From NCBI RefSeq assembly GCF_001186125.1, contig NW_014040557.1, positions 72,533 to 107,916 of the forward strand: a stretch of 35,384 nucleotides of DNA, in the 5' to 3' direction. Under the pieces are notes generated by a model, which was not told where the DNA came from, made no database searches, and worked only from the letters and a program-made list of their open reading frames with translations. The DNA comes from Sphaeroforma arctica JP610. Its lineage: Eukaryota; Opisthokonta; Ichthyosporea; Ichthyophonida. Positions 20,279 to 30,342 of this stretch are shown here, in pieces; positions within the stretch are counted from its first letter, which is position 1; each line of letters begins with the position of its first letter. Position numbers and translations under genes: made by a program.

Positions 20279-20377
20279 GAATTTAAAAATTGTATTTGGT
20301 AGTCAGCAAGCTAAGGCCTAAAAGCTATTGCAGTAAACTACAAGCCCACCCCAGTAAACCTTGCACTTTTGGCCGTG
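20279..20377. repeat. 99-bp repeat R1, left copy
   Basis: GAATTT.AAAATTGTATTTGGTAGTCAGCAAGC... to ...CTTTTGGCCGTG, repeated with few differences at 21291-21389, same orientation, 1012 bases away. The two copies enclose the C48-like protease fragment. It may mark a segmental duplication or the edge of an inserted unit. Confidence 0.85.
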
Positions 20378-20886
20378 TGAATCTAAAACTCAGTATTTGT
20401 TAATCCTGGGTTTTGGGTTTTGTATTGGCTTTTCTGATAATCTGGTCCCTAGATGCTACATGGCAAAAACGATAAATCAACTCGTCGATCGGTAACTGCA
20501 ATGACTAGACCAGGTACTGAACAGGGAACAACTTCCACGCTCGGATAAATATCTTTTTGTGTACAGACAAGACTCGAAATAGGGGGTTTTATTTTCTTTC
20601 TGATTATGCACGAATAACGAGTTGGTTTGATATATTGTGAATATAAGAGCAGCCTTCACTGATTTAGAAACGAATATATTTGGTAGTTCCACTTGTTAAA
20701 TGCCAAAAGATATGATTGTGTTTCATGTTTACTACTTATTATTTTGAATCCACTTTGACCATCATAAATTCAAAGGGACCCCTTTCTTAAGACACGGATA
20801 TATATAACAGCTATGGCTGTGTCTATGGTCAAATAACCTCCAATGTAGTAGGTATGTAAGCAATTCGCTCTTTACATACCAGTATC
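20378..20886. other. No recognised gene
   Basis: Sequence between repeat R1 and the C48-like fragment. One minus-strand open frame (20477-20692) has no family signature. Nothing else supported. Confidence 0.35.
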
Positions 20887-21314
20887 TTGCCTTTTAAAGG
20901 ACATCACGGGGCAGAGAGAATACGACTCAAGGGACCCGTACAGGTTTCCGAAAAGATCTCTGTATTGGTCCTGTATAATCATAGGAACGCGCATTGGAAC
21001 TTAGCGATTGTCAAAGTGGACAAAACAGACGCTATAAATACTATTTTAGATGGTATGCGAAGTTCTGCTATAGCTGACTATCGATTCCGTTGTATAGTAC
21101 GATGGATGAAATCCTACCTCACAATGTTACATACAGCTTTAAAGTCGGCGGTGTAACCGTACACGACAGTTTTATATGTGTAGTTTTGCTTGGTGCGTAT
21201 GGTAGTACGTATCATAAAATCCACAACTCGTGCATGATTTGGAGGCATTGGGTTTGCACGACCATGTCACAAGGGCTCAACATGACGACAGAATTTGAAA
21301 ATTGTATTTGGTAG
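20887..21314 (+). pseudogene. C48/Ulp1-like cysteine protease fragment
   Basis: One frame contains VLYNHRNAHWNLAIVKVDKT followed by INTILDGM. The HW pair and the D of LDGM correspond to the catalytic His and Asp of C48 (Ulp1/adenain-type) proteases, which cleave SUMO or viral polyproteins. A neighbouring frame a little downstream shows VTVHDSFICVVLLGAY, matching the Q/H-D-S-F-x-C-G-V block that holds the catalytic Cys. C48 proteases are carried by several mobile elements (Polintons, Ginger-type, some MULEs) as well as by host genomes. The fragment lies 0.4-0.8 kb upstream of an integrase fossil on the same strand. Broken. Family assignment open. Confidence 0.5.
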
Positions 21315-21389
21315 TCAGCAAGCTAAGGCCGAAAAGTTATTGCAGTTAACTACGAGCCCACCCCAGTATACCTTGCACTTTTGGCCGTG
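21291..21389. repeat. 99-bp repeat R1, right copy
   Basis: Direct copy of 20279-20377 with a handful of substitutions. Its end overlaps the start of repeat R2 (21385). Confidence 0.85.
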
Positions 21390-21517
21390 GACAAGTTCAG
21401 TTCTGATGGGACCTTGAGAAAAAATCGAGTTCGTTTGGATACGATCCCAATCAATGCGCTTATATTAACATATCTTCAACGAGGAGCGCAGCGCTGGTAA
21501 AGTCGAAATCTAGAACA
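21385..21517. repeat. About 133-bp repeat R2, left copy
   Basis: CCGTGGACAAGTTCAGTTCTGATGG... through GGATACGATCCCAATCAATGCGC... to GTCGAAATCTAGAACA. It recurs 196 bases further at 21581-21714 in direct orientation. The open frame reading EFSFDGTLKKKSSLFGYDP is present in both, so the unit was coding. Confidence 0.85.
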
Positions 21518-21580
21518 CGTTTCCCAACGTATACATAACTTTTAGCCTTCACGCGAGATTGGATTAGATGAGTCTTCAAG

Positions 21581-21714
21581 CCGTGGACGAGTTCAGTTTT
21601 GATGGGACCTTGAAAAAAAAATCGAGTTTGTTTGGATACGATCCCAATCAATGCGCTTATGTTAACATATCTTCAACGAGGAGCGCAACGCTGATAAAGT
21701 CGAAATCTAAAACA
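21581..21714. repeat. About 133-bp repeat R2, right copy
   Basis: Direct copy of 21385-21517. It runs straight into the integrase fossil, so the second R2 copy likely holds the native junction and the first is a duplicate. Confidence 0.85.
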
Positions 21715-22990
21715 TATCACGCGCTCGGACACGCGCCTTTGCGACGCGTAGCTGAAGACGAGCCGTGGCGCCAGAGTTATCATCGATTTTGTTAAGTTGC
21801 CCACGTCCGAACACACAAAAAAATAAGCATGCCATGTATTTGATGTTGCTTCGCGATGTAACGTATTATACATACCCCTTGAAAGATAACTCAACTCGAA
21901 CTGGCATTTAGTCATTTACGTTGTTTTTTTTGCAGATTTTAGCTGGCCAGCTTTCGTGTGCTCTGTGTTTGGACAAAATCAGCAATGTCATTTGTCTTTT
22001 CAGATACAACTACATTTCGGTACACAGAGGAGAACTATCAACTGACAGGTGTCATGAGACATGAGGTGTCGATAAGTTCCAAAAAGTGACATATATTTAC
22101 AACTTACATGTGAATACATAAAACTCGTGGATGTACATATATAAAGCCCTCAGTAGAGGTATAAATAAAGTTACTCTCTACTCAGTATATTATATGGTTC
22201 TATATGTTGAAACACACTGACAATGGTAGTGAGTTTACAGGCGATGTCATGAAGTCACTGTTAATCGTTGCTGGCACATGCCACAAAATGGGTGTACCCT
22301 ATAAGACTCAGACACAAGGTGCTAATGAGGTGAGACATCGTAAGATGAAGGCGTTTAAGCGAAGAGTGCTACTAGATGATGCTGACTTGTGACCACACTC
22401 GATTAATTGGGTACAAACACAGATAAGCAACCCAACGGATTCAGTTAACACAGGTACAACGCTAGCTCACTATTTCAGGGACCGTTATAGTGAATTACAA
22501 GTCCGTACTATCTAGAAAGCTCGAACATATGTGCTACCATGATCAGAGAAGATGCGTAGAATTAGAGTTGTAGTCTTTTCTTTGTTTGATAGATATGAAG
22601 TATGTCGCTATGGAAAAGAGGCAGAAGCGATTTAATGGTTCCTAGAAAATAGTCGAGTTTAGGTCGGATATATAGCCAACATTTTGGCACGTGATTCTGA
22701 CATAACTGTGCTTACGGCGTGTAGTATATTTAACCGTTCATGATTTCAATGGCCGATAAAAAGGGAAGAACGTATGAAGTCAACAATAACGTTGATGGCT
22801 CAAGTGCCTTTAACATCGGGATGATCGCATTGCAACGATAGAATTCTTCCTTCGCCACACACATGAGGCTGTTAGACCTTTATGTCTTACGAGATTAAGA
22901 AGATACTTGGGAGTACAAACATGATAACACTACATACTACACAAGAGATGGGGCATAATAGCGATCTACTACCATCAACATTTGATGACT
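21710..22990 (+). pseudogene. Integrase fossil, copy 2 (relative of copy 1)
   Basis: Segments match the integrase at 2727-3935 in order: GHAPLRRVAEDEPWR, the LPTSEHT block, the PLKD block, then TDNGSEFTGDVMKSLLIVAG, GVPYKTQTQGANEVRHRKMK, and near 22790 the NVDGSSAFNIG block of the C-terminal region. The core is interrupted by a ~253 bp inserted element (21964-22216). Many breaks, more decayed than copy 1. No LTR was recognised on either side, so it may belong to the same LTR family in fragmentary form or to an integrase-bearing DNA element. Confidence 0.65.
21964..22216. mobile_element. ~253-bp insert in integrase copy 2, solo LTR-like
   Basis: The insert starts TGTGTTT and ends AAACACA, a perfect 7-base terminal inverted repeat giving TG...CA ends. 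Inside are a TATA-like run (ACATATATAAAGCC near 22135) and AATAAA (near 22165), as in a compact LTR. The integrase similarity to copy 1 stops just before it and resumes just after it (TDNGSEF block). A clear target-site duplication was not seen. Confidence 0.5.
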
Positions 22991-23684
22991 CAAACATATT
23001 GTAAGATTTTCATAAGAGTTTTTGTAAACGCCTACACAAAACTGATGTCTTAGGTCTCTTGGGTCTCACCCTCAACCAAACGTCCAGATGTAGCCAAGGT
23101 ATTCCGTATTACATATCATCAAATATCATTCATTCTAAGGCTTAAAGATTATGGAATGTGCGTACCTCCGAAATGCACTAAGAAACGTTCTATCCACCAT
23201 CGAGGATCACAAAGATATAAAATCAAACGTAATAGAGTAGCTGAGGAACTTATAAAGTCTAAGTATACTTTATCTGAAACAGTAGATTTTTGGTGGTTTT
23301 TCTTAAATTTAATAAATTTAATAAGTAACGTGAATGACTGAACCAATCAACATAGTAACAGGTTGGTTGGTTCAGTCATCCTGATTATTTACTATATGTG
23401 GAACTACTGCACCAGCTTGGTGTGTTCATTTTCATTTCGGGGGGGTTTTTTTTGAAGTTGGACATAGAGATATTTTATTGATAAGTATTATTGGAGGATT
23501 GTTTCAAAGAATGATTTCGGTGCAGAATGTGACCAATGAAGCGATATTTGGTTTTAGTCATTGACAGCATATAAACTTAGACCGAGGTAGAGTAATTAAA
23601 GCGGAACTACACGACATCGGCCTCAGTCTAAAATTTCCTAATTTATAGCACACACTACCGAGGGTTGAAGCTGAACAATTTTTT
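22991..23684. other. No recognised gene; hairpin and G/T runs
   Basis: Sequence downstream of integrase copy 2. Overlapping short frames at 23149-23346 lie on opposite strands and have no family signature. It includes the inverted repeat at 23335-23378 and a G7T8 run at 23439-23453. No LTR matching family A is visible. Confidence 0.35.
23335..23378. repeat. 17-bp inverted repeat (hairpin)
   Basis: TGACTGAACCAATCAAC at 23335-23351 pairs with GTTGGTTGGTTCAGTCA at 23362-23378, with one G-T or mismatch position and a 10-base loop. It could be fused inverted ends of a small DNA transposon or a structured RNA element. No T-run follows. Confidence 0.7.
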
Positions 23685-23900
23685 TTGTTGCAATTTAACA
23701 AAATAACGTATTATAGTCAGCCCGATTCGACCGACTTTACATTTGTGGTGGAAAATTCCACGAGGCCGTTTCTGATTGAGCAGTTGCGCGGTATATGCGA
23801 AGGACCGGGCAGGACAGTGATCAAGGCATCGGACGGGGTAAGTAAAGTCGTAACATGTTCGACGGCAGAGAAAACTGACATTACGAGTGACACAAGTTAG
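23685..23900 (+). CDS. Unrecognised 71-codon ORF
   Basis: An ATG frame reading TDFTFVVENSTRPFLIEQLR and then GICEGPGRTVIKASDGVSK, ending in a polar Thr/Ser/Asp tail. The composition looks like a folded domain rather than a random frame. The minus strand is also open (23655-23906) but Cys/Arg-rich and less natural. No family recognised. Its setting between a plus-strand integrase fossil and a minus-strand Gag leaves its owner unclear. Confidence 0.25.
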   Translation: MLQFNKITYYSQPDSTDFTFVVENSTRPFLIEQLRGICEGPGRTVIKASDGVSKVVTCSTAEKTDITSDTS

Positions 23901-24557
23901 TTGCACGTGGTGTTTTACCCTTCCTTAGATCGTAAAATGGCTGATGGTGGTGTAAAGATGCTAGTTATTAGGAACCCCCAAAATTTATATATTGTCCTGT
24001 AATCGATTATGTAAGACGATTGTTGAGATAGGGTAGAAGTGAGGTAGCTAAGACCAAGACCAGGAAGCATTTCTCGCTCGGTACCATGCATGGTAGGCTA
24101 GTCAGTAAGTATCAGAGGAAATGTCTTTTTCCATATCAATGAGGAGATAACGTGCTGCGGTGTGTATGTAGAAAACGGTGACGCCACCATCGATCAAAAA
24201 TAGATAGGTAGCGGTTGTAATGAGATGCAAGCGACAGTGACATCAGGATAGGTTGAGGTAGATTTATCAACTATATGTGAGAAAAAGCTCTTAAAGGTGT
24301 GCTCTTCAATAGTGCACAGGTTCTATATGAACAAACAGGGCGTCGAAATTAGCATCGTGATGGTATGATTCGCCACATCGACCACAAAACGGTGTGAATT
24401 AGTCTGTTACTATGTTTCTATCCATTCACAATGATGAAGATGTGACAATAGCACGATCATTGCTGATGAGAAACTAATTGTCCTGCTCTTGGACTGATTG
24501 ACCGAGTCCAGAAAGAAAAATATGTATCTTGGATAAAGACTGAAAAATTACGGTTCA
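23901..24557. other. No recognised gene
   Basis: Degenerate sequence with short open stretches on both strands. It may contain the C-terminal part of the minus-strand Gag, but nothing is clear enough to call. Confidence 0.3.
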
Positions 24558-25066
24558 CTAGCAAGCAACGGCACGCTGGAGCTTGATGCATCGATTTACC
24601 CAGGAGCGCATAGATTCCCCATCGTTGACGCGGAATGCTGCAAGGTAAGCTATGTTGATCGGCTGAGCAACAGTTGCATACTTAAAGAACAATATATTGC
24701 GCAAAATTTGAAGAAGTGTCCAAGGATCAGACAACAGTTCCTCAGGGTCGAAGGACTGACGAAGTCCATTGGATAGGAAATTAAATACGATATTACAAGC
24801 GCAGCCGTAACAACAATATTTAGTGGAAGTAGTACAGAACTGTGTAGCCTGAAAATAAAGTTGGTTAGGAGGGTACACTATGAGAGTTTCGCCGGGAGGG
24901 ATGTTGGGTTGGCCATCTGGGATATATTCGAGGACAGGTGGCACATTTAGTTCAGCAGAGGATGCGGCCACACGGAGATCGCTCAGTCTGACGTCGGGGT
25001 TGTCAACACCGAGAGTGCTTGGGTCCAGTGGCGGTGGAAGGCTGCGGTGAATGCAGTGTCGGATTC
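24558..25066 (-). pseudogene. Probable retrotransposon Gag fossil (family B)
   Basis: The region opens with ATG at 25066 (MESDTAFTAAFHRHW). The main block at 24971-24558 has a proline-rich lead (VPPVLEYIPDGQPNIPPGET) and a helical stretch, DPWTLLQILRNILFFKYATV, then RVNDGESMRSWVNRCIKLQ. This last pattern (large helices followed by gES...w..R...L) is that of the retrotransposon Gag capsid region. Orientation and position fit the 5' part of the minus-strand pol fossil at 17050-20110, displaced by intervening insertions. No functional reading is implied. Confidence 0.45.
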
Positions 25067-26859
25067 CATATTGAGCAAGGGGCTTTATTAACAGTTATTA
25101 TACTATATTTTATAAATTATTAAACTGTATTGACTCTTCTTCGGAAAAATGGTTATATTAATATATTTTCGGTGTCAAATATAAATTCAAACGGGTGTGC
25201 GCATTGGGGATATGGATACAATAAGTACTCTTGTAGATGAAGCACAAATAGGATAAAAGCAACGGCGCAAGATAAGTGAAAAATAAGTTTTTGTATAACT
25301 TATGTATCTAGAAAAACCATGTTTGTATTTTTAAACCTAGTTCGGACGTGCCAAAAATGCTCTGGGAAAGAAAAGATTTACATATGTATGTATAATTGTA
25401 ACATACGTATTTCTGTTTTTTTTGTTTTATCTAGGAGCTCCGGTACAGAGACTCGTCGGTACCTTGAATCTTGGCGGGTCCCGAATCATGAGTCATGCTT
25501 CCGGCAATTCATATCAGGTCTTTATTTCAGTCCAAGCCAGCTTTGTTTATACAAGAACAGGCATAGCCTCCTAAAAAGTAAACCAACCAAACATACTGGT
25601 AGATATTTGAACGCGCAAGCAATTGCCGAAGAGTAAATAATATACAGCTGATATAGTGAATTCGACTGTGAAGTATGTTCGTAAAGTGTGTGTTGATAGC
25701 CACCAAGGTCATCACTGATCCCATTCAAGCCGTTTGCAAGTCCAGCAAGATTTTGCACCTATTTTAGTTGACCACGTTAATCCTGATCAAGTTCATCAAT
25801 AAGTGATACGATATTCGACACACATCTTACTGTCGTTCTCCCGCCCACACAGTCCATTCAAGGACGACAAGTTCATTGTACATAGAGCAGAAAACATTTC
25901 ATTTGTACGCAGCATAGCCCTCAATATAGAACAGAGAACTATCGGCAAATGATGTAGATGAAACTTTCGGTCCGTAATGTGCCAATTTTTGCCATAAATC
26001 ATGCGGTCGCGCACAATCCGCTTTTTCTAATTAATCCTGTCTCGGATTGCAGATCCTCAACTAGTTTGTTATACAATTATCAGTTGTGACACAAATTCTA
26101 TTTCATACCTATATCATATAACGCTTGTCCAAACCATCCGTGTGCGTTGTGTATGATTGTAAGCTCCAATGTCGAGATGGTGGTTTCCGCCCGCCATAGC
26201 ACGCGCAACGTTGAAACTTTTTCGTTGGAAATTCATTTGACCCGGCAATACAAGTAGGAATCCATTCCCTGTTAGAAAATGCCGTATGCAGACAGCAAGT
26301 GCGTGCAGTGTGTGCGCGAGCGTGAAGAATGTTTCAGATGTTAGCTCATCTTTCAGTGCACGCCTACCCAAGCCTCATTTACGACCTGGAGTATCATTTG
26401 TATTTCCAGTGATGTCTACATCGTCCCTGATCATAACCAACAGATAATTTTTGGCCAGCAGCATCGACTCCGAGAGTTCTGCCTAACCTGATATTCAAGT
26501 CGTGACCACTAATAACTTTTTATATAGACGAGTCGTCTTCAAATATCTGCAGTAAAATACATATGTAATACACATTTTCTAAACAACAACTTGTGCAAAA
26601 GGCTTTTATTTCTAAAACACGTTATTGTCACATCTGTATTTAGCATATATACACATACATGGCTAAAACAAGCCAAATTCTATATTAACGACTATTTGTA
26701 CGAAAATATGCCCATTAATACATAGATCTGCATGTGGACGCAAATATTTTCTTCTGAATTCTAAAACTAATAAAGATATAAAGTATCCGTGGTTATATGG
26801 TACGAATTAGTGCCAATATTCGTGCAGATTAGTGAAATGGGCAAGAACTCTAAACTATC
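25067..26859. other. No recognised gene
   Basis: AT-rich sequence with several short frames. A plus-strand stretch at 25405-25435 (long T run ending TATCTAG) looks like an intron 3' end, followed by an open block to 25636. Minus-strand frames at 25796-26014 and 26114-26371 are open but match no family I know. Possibly a low-expressed host gene or element debris. Confidence 0.3.
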
Positions 26860-27341
26860 TCAAATACGGCCATCATCGTCGTCGTCATCCATATTCACAT
26901 TACTCGCAGCGTTTGGACTATCCGCGAGTATACCGGCATACCATTGATTCTGTAGCCAATCCGCAATTTCTTCTGCCTCTTATAGGCGTGGATCATTTGG
27001 AGATTTAAACGTTTATGTTTACCCTTCATAGAACTCACTACGCGAAACTGCTGGATAATGAAGCTTTGAATCGTCTCCAAAAACAAGTATGTTCCCGAAG
27101 TTACTTTATCGAATTCACATCTAAGTGCATTAGATAACTCGGGCGTAAATATTAGAGGTGCGGGGAATACTTGCTGTCTCTCTGAGAAAACCGATGGCGC
27201 GTCGGTCACGGTGTGCAGGCAACGATATAGAAATGACTGGCATCGATAAGGAAGAGAGCCCAGTAGTGTTGACCGAGGATGACCAATATTAGGACCAATG
27301 AGGATGACGCTCTTCAACCCACAAGGACTCAACATGGACAA
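26860..27341 (-). CDS. Unrecognised minus-strand gene candidate with acidic tail
   Basis: Two overlapping minus-strand frames. One (27341-26895) is 148 codons and has natural-looking helices (PELSNALRCEFDKVTSGTY, then LFLETIQSFIIQQFRVV). The other, open only from 26979 to TGA 26862-26860, reads EAEEIADWLQNQWYAGILAD and ends in a run of six aspartates (MDDDDDDGRI). A C-terminal acidic tail is common in host proteins. A splice from the first frame into the second would be needed to join them, with no proven donor. The GAC/GAT run may instead be a trinucleotide repeat. The 5' end overlaps the LINE start. Confidence 0.25.
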
Positions 27342-27391
27342 CGCAGCACATACAGATAAGTGTCTGAACGTTGTATCGATTTTGAGTCAGG

Positions 27392-28771
27392 TTGATGTTC
27401 TGTGTGTGGTTGAAACCTGGCATAACACCACATTTCTTAATCATATACGTTCGAACACACACTACCATGTTCTACATCACGCTACACGACATAATATCTT
27501 ACACCCTTCACACTGTGGTATTGGCATTTTTTCCAAACACCATCCATCGAAATTTCAACTTGTACATTCCTCACCGTACGCGGTGTTCTTTGTGTGCTTT
27601 GGGCGTTCATATGGCCGTGTTCTACCTTCTACTCAAATTACTTACTGAAGAAGACGTCAGGCTATACATGAATCCCCCCGAGATTGGCAATTTCCAACCA
27701 GATGTCGTTTGGGGAGATTTCATTTTCAAAGCCCAGAAGTATGGCCATACATCCACAAATCACGGACTACGTATGAAAACGATCGAGACTACTCTGCGTA
27801 ATACGTGGCACTTGGACTACCTCCATGCTGGCGGCTCAACTGGTACAGAACATGCGTATCATCGGCCTACCACCTCCGCCTCCCTCCAGATCTATAAGCA
27901 GAAGGACTACGGTATCTGTGGTGACCACACCTTTGGACTCGATCTCCAGATACTTCCAATGAATCAAATCCATCGGCCCCAACAAATGCCAACAATGCCG
28001 CCGCCTCCGAACCAACGCCTCCCCTCTCGTGGATATAACCGATACCGCCATCGACTGTATCACCTACGCAACAAATCCCGCGCGCGACTATTCCAAGCCA
28101 AAATCCGGGCACATCAGAACCTACTACGGTCGGATTTAACTTTGTACGGATCAGCGGAAGGGCAGCTACGAATCCTCGACCGCATTTGGCGCTATGCCGC
28201 TAACTCACAAATCTTCGAGGGTTTCTACTATGACTTAAACAGACCCTGGGTTCAGCGGCTGCCAAACCATTCGTTCCGCCCACGTCTGACCGCCCAAAGC
28301 AATGCTCAAATGTTCAAATATATTGCGTACCAACGACGGTCTCCGCGCCAACCCTGCATACCGGGTGCCGATGACACAGGCGCTACCCTCGCTGGCTACT
28401 TTGAGGACCTATTCAACTATACAAACCTGTACGTGGTTCCACCGGATACCGAACCCTCGCCCGATGTCGCTTCCACCATACGCCCTGACAATGTAATGGA
28501 GGCTATACTACGATATCCCTATAAGGGACCTGGCCCCGACGGGATTCACATCCTCCTCCTGGAGACCGCAGTGGAGCGCTCCACCGAACGCAGGACATTA
28601 GGACGCCCCGACGCCAATAGCCCACTGATTAGACTCCTTGCCGAAGCATTCACTGAGCTACAGAAGGCGGGTACCTTCCCTGCAGCCCTGAACTGCAGCC
28701 TCCTGACAGCGCACCCAAAGAAAGCTGATGCAGATGTAACCCCTCCCCCGCCTAGTCAGACGCATCTTTGA
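27392..28771 (+). pseudogene. LINE ORF2, long open part (endonuclease end to RT start)
   Basis: Open for 459 codons, but the first ~85 codons are a shadow of the endonuclease frame at 27298-27648. Real LINE coding starts near 27650. From there come the endonuclease C-terminal half, a basic linker (RNKSRARLFQAKIRAHQNLL), a conserved Trp/Tyr-rich stretch (IWRYAANSQIFEGFYYDLNR) and the first RT blocks up to the AHPKK motif. It ends in a frame change rather than at a natural stop. The remaining RT blocks lie in the frame covering about 28752-29318. Confidence 0.75.
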
Positions 28772-29318
28772 AAAGTGCTTTCTTAAGCTGATTGCGAGCC
28801 ACCCCAGCTCTGCTACCCATGCTACCCAAGCTGGCTTCAAATCACGATACTCCTGTCATACCCAAGCATTCGCCGCCATGGAATCTGAGACATAGTCAGA
28901 AGAGGAGTGGAACGACTTCTGTCTGGACATTACCAAGGCATACGACAATGTTGCTCTCCCACGCCTATGGGTACTCCTGCGCCACGTTGGAATGCCCGAA
29001 AACTGGATCAACTGCCTTTGCGCGCTATTTGAGAGGGTCCCTACCCGAGTGACATACCGCTGCACGCTCGTGCCTCTATTCCATATAACGAATGGCATTC
29101 TACAAGGCTCAATCGTCGGCCCCCGGCTCTTTACTATCTACACGGATTCCTTAACTGTCACGCTAGCACAATTTCGGCCCAAGCTCCTCCGCTCTTATTT
29201 ATTTGTCGATGACACACGGATCCAAGCCCCCCAACCGGTTCCGCTCCAGCCCTTCTTAAGCGACATTGATGCGTGGGGACGCAAATCTGACCTCGAACAG
29301 GGTGTCATTGAACCCTGA
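28752..29318 (+). pseudogene. LINE RT palm region
   Basis: Starts NPLPRLVRRIFEKCFLKLI, the R-P-I-S...l.r..F-E-K block, then QAGFKSRYSCHTQAF, the Q-x-G-F segment. After one TAG (28893) it continues with the catalytic motifs A (LDITKAYDN), B (GILQGSIVGPRLF) and C (FVDD). The two aspartates of motif C are kept. The frame ends TGA at 29316-29318, soon after DIDAWGRKSDLE, where the family normally continues with a K-T-x-x-L block. Confidence 0.8.
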
Positions 29319-29329
29319 GTACAAAAAAA

Positions 29330-30342
29330 ATTCCAGTTGGGACCCACAGCCACAAATGTTGGGCCAGGCCAAACCCCCAACTAAGTCGTTCGTCACCAAG
29401 GACTCCTTGCCCAATGACTAATAGAAATTGGACTTACAAAAATCTATCACAGACCTCTCTATCCAGGTTAATACTCTACAGGCCAATCTCAACCAAATAT
29501 CAGGACCGGCTCTACCAAACCCGAACAATGAGGGCCCATTTCCAAGAAGCCTCTAGCTGACGACCAATGGAAATCCACCATGCATCAAATGCTCACTAAA
29601 CTATGTGTCAAGGTGAACAACCTCGAATCCGAACTCCGGGACCTAAAATCCCAAACCTGTGCACCTCTAAATGAAGGCACACCCCACACCATCCGAACCG
29701 CGGCCGAGGGCACCCAATAGCAGCAGTGAGCCTTCCAGCTACTGCTCAAAAGGAGACAAACCCGCAAAACCTAGCCCCAAAAAACGACCGACCACACCAG
29801 CTTCTCAACCCCTACTGCAGTCGCCAGTACCCACACACCTTTTGACGAAAGTGATGGGCCGCCCGATGCCGGACAAAACTCTCCACGAAATGGATGACGT
29901 AACTCCGGTATGGCTCTTCTCTCGGGCAATTTTTCCTAACGGCAAACCTCCATCCCAATCAGAATTTGAAAATTACTGGCACGCTCTACCGCTCCTCAAT
30001 CGCCATCACTTCTTTTGGTATCTCCCGTCCAAACTGATTTCTCAACTAAATCGCCACGGGAGTTCCACCAGTTTCGTCCGCCTTTGTGTTCCTAGTGACG
30101 CTGTTGCCCAGGTGAAACGACATGCAACACTTACGTGGAAATGGCAGTTTGATGAAACTATCGACCCACGCTCCAAACATTATCCCGACTCTACGAAAGT
30201 AGCTTCAATCCACTATCTTCGTACCAAGCGGGAGGCTCGCTGCACACATGAACGAGCGCCAAAAGTTCTTGCCAGCAGCATGGATGCACTACTGAACCCC
30301 CTTGTCAGCTCCACTTGTAACTTATCTCTTTTGAAATAAATA
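29330..30342 (+). pseudogene. LINE ORF1-like coiled-coil protein
   Basis: Two related heptad stretches come first: at about 29420-29510 a block with TDLSIQVNTLQANL, and at 29558-29660 QWKSTMHQMLTKL followed by VKVNNLESELRDLKSQ. Then comes a proline-rich linker (29670-29830) and a 150-residue domain with PPSQSEFENYWHALPLLN, HHFFWYLPSKLISQLNRH and a basic end. It is open as one frame from 29671 to 30339. Coiled coil, linker and a compact basic domain are the layout of LINE ORF1 nucleic-acid chaperones, though I see no certain RRM or zinc knuckle. Unusually it lies after the RT, not before it, which suggests two joined copies or a rearrangement. Confidence 0.4.

Larger units (their letters stand above)
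27298..29318 (+). mobile_element. LINE (non-LTR) element: APE endonuclease and RT
   Basis: The endonuclease region covers about 27298-27980. It shows LFNPQGLN, VDVLCVVETWH (metal-binding Glu), GIGIFSK, VVWGDFIFKAQKYGHTSTNH (the GDFN-like block, here GDFI) and a GDHTFGLDLQI end in place of the usual SDH. RT follows: KGPGPDGI with a downstream LLTAHPKK, then QAGFKSRYSC, LDITKAYDNV (motif A), GILQGSIVGPRLF (motif B) and SYLFVDDTRI (motif C). These are plain LINE hallmarks. It is broken: the reading frame changes inside the endonuclease near 27640 and again near 28735, and a TAG lies at 28893-28895. Similarity ends at about 29290, in the segment after motif C, so the RT C-terminus is missing. Inactive. 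Confidence 0.85.

Noticed and set aside
24370-24412. Zinc-knuckle-like CxxC...H stretch on the minus strand downstream of Gag
   Set aside because: Too incomplete to call, and the opposite strand is equally open here.
26114-26371. Minus-strand ORF with hydrophobic helices as a transposase or receptor
   Set aside because: No motif supports either, another frame of the same strand looks equally natural, and no splice context was found.
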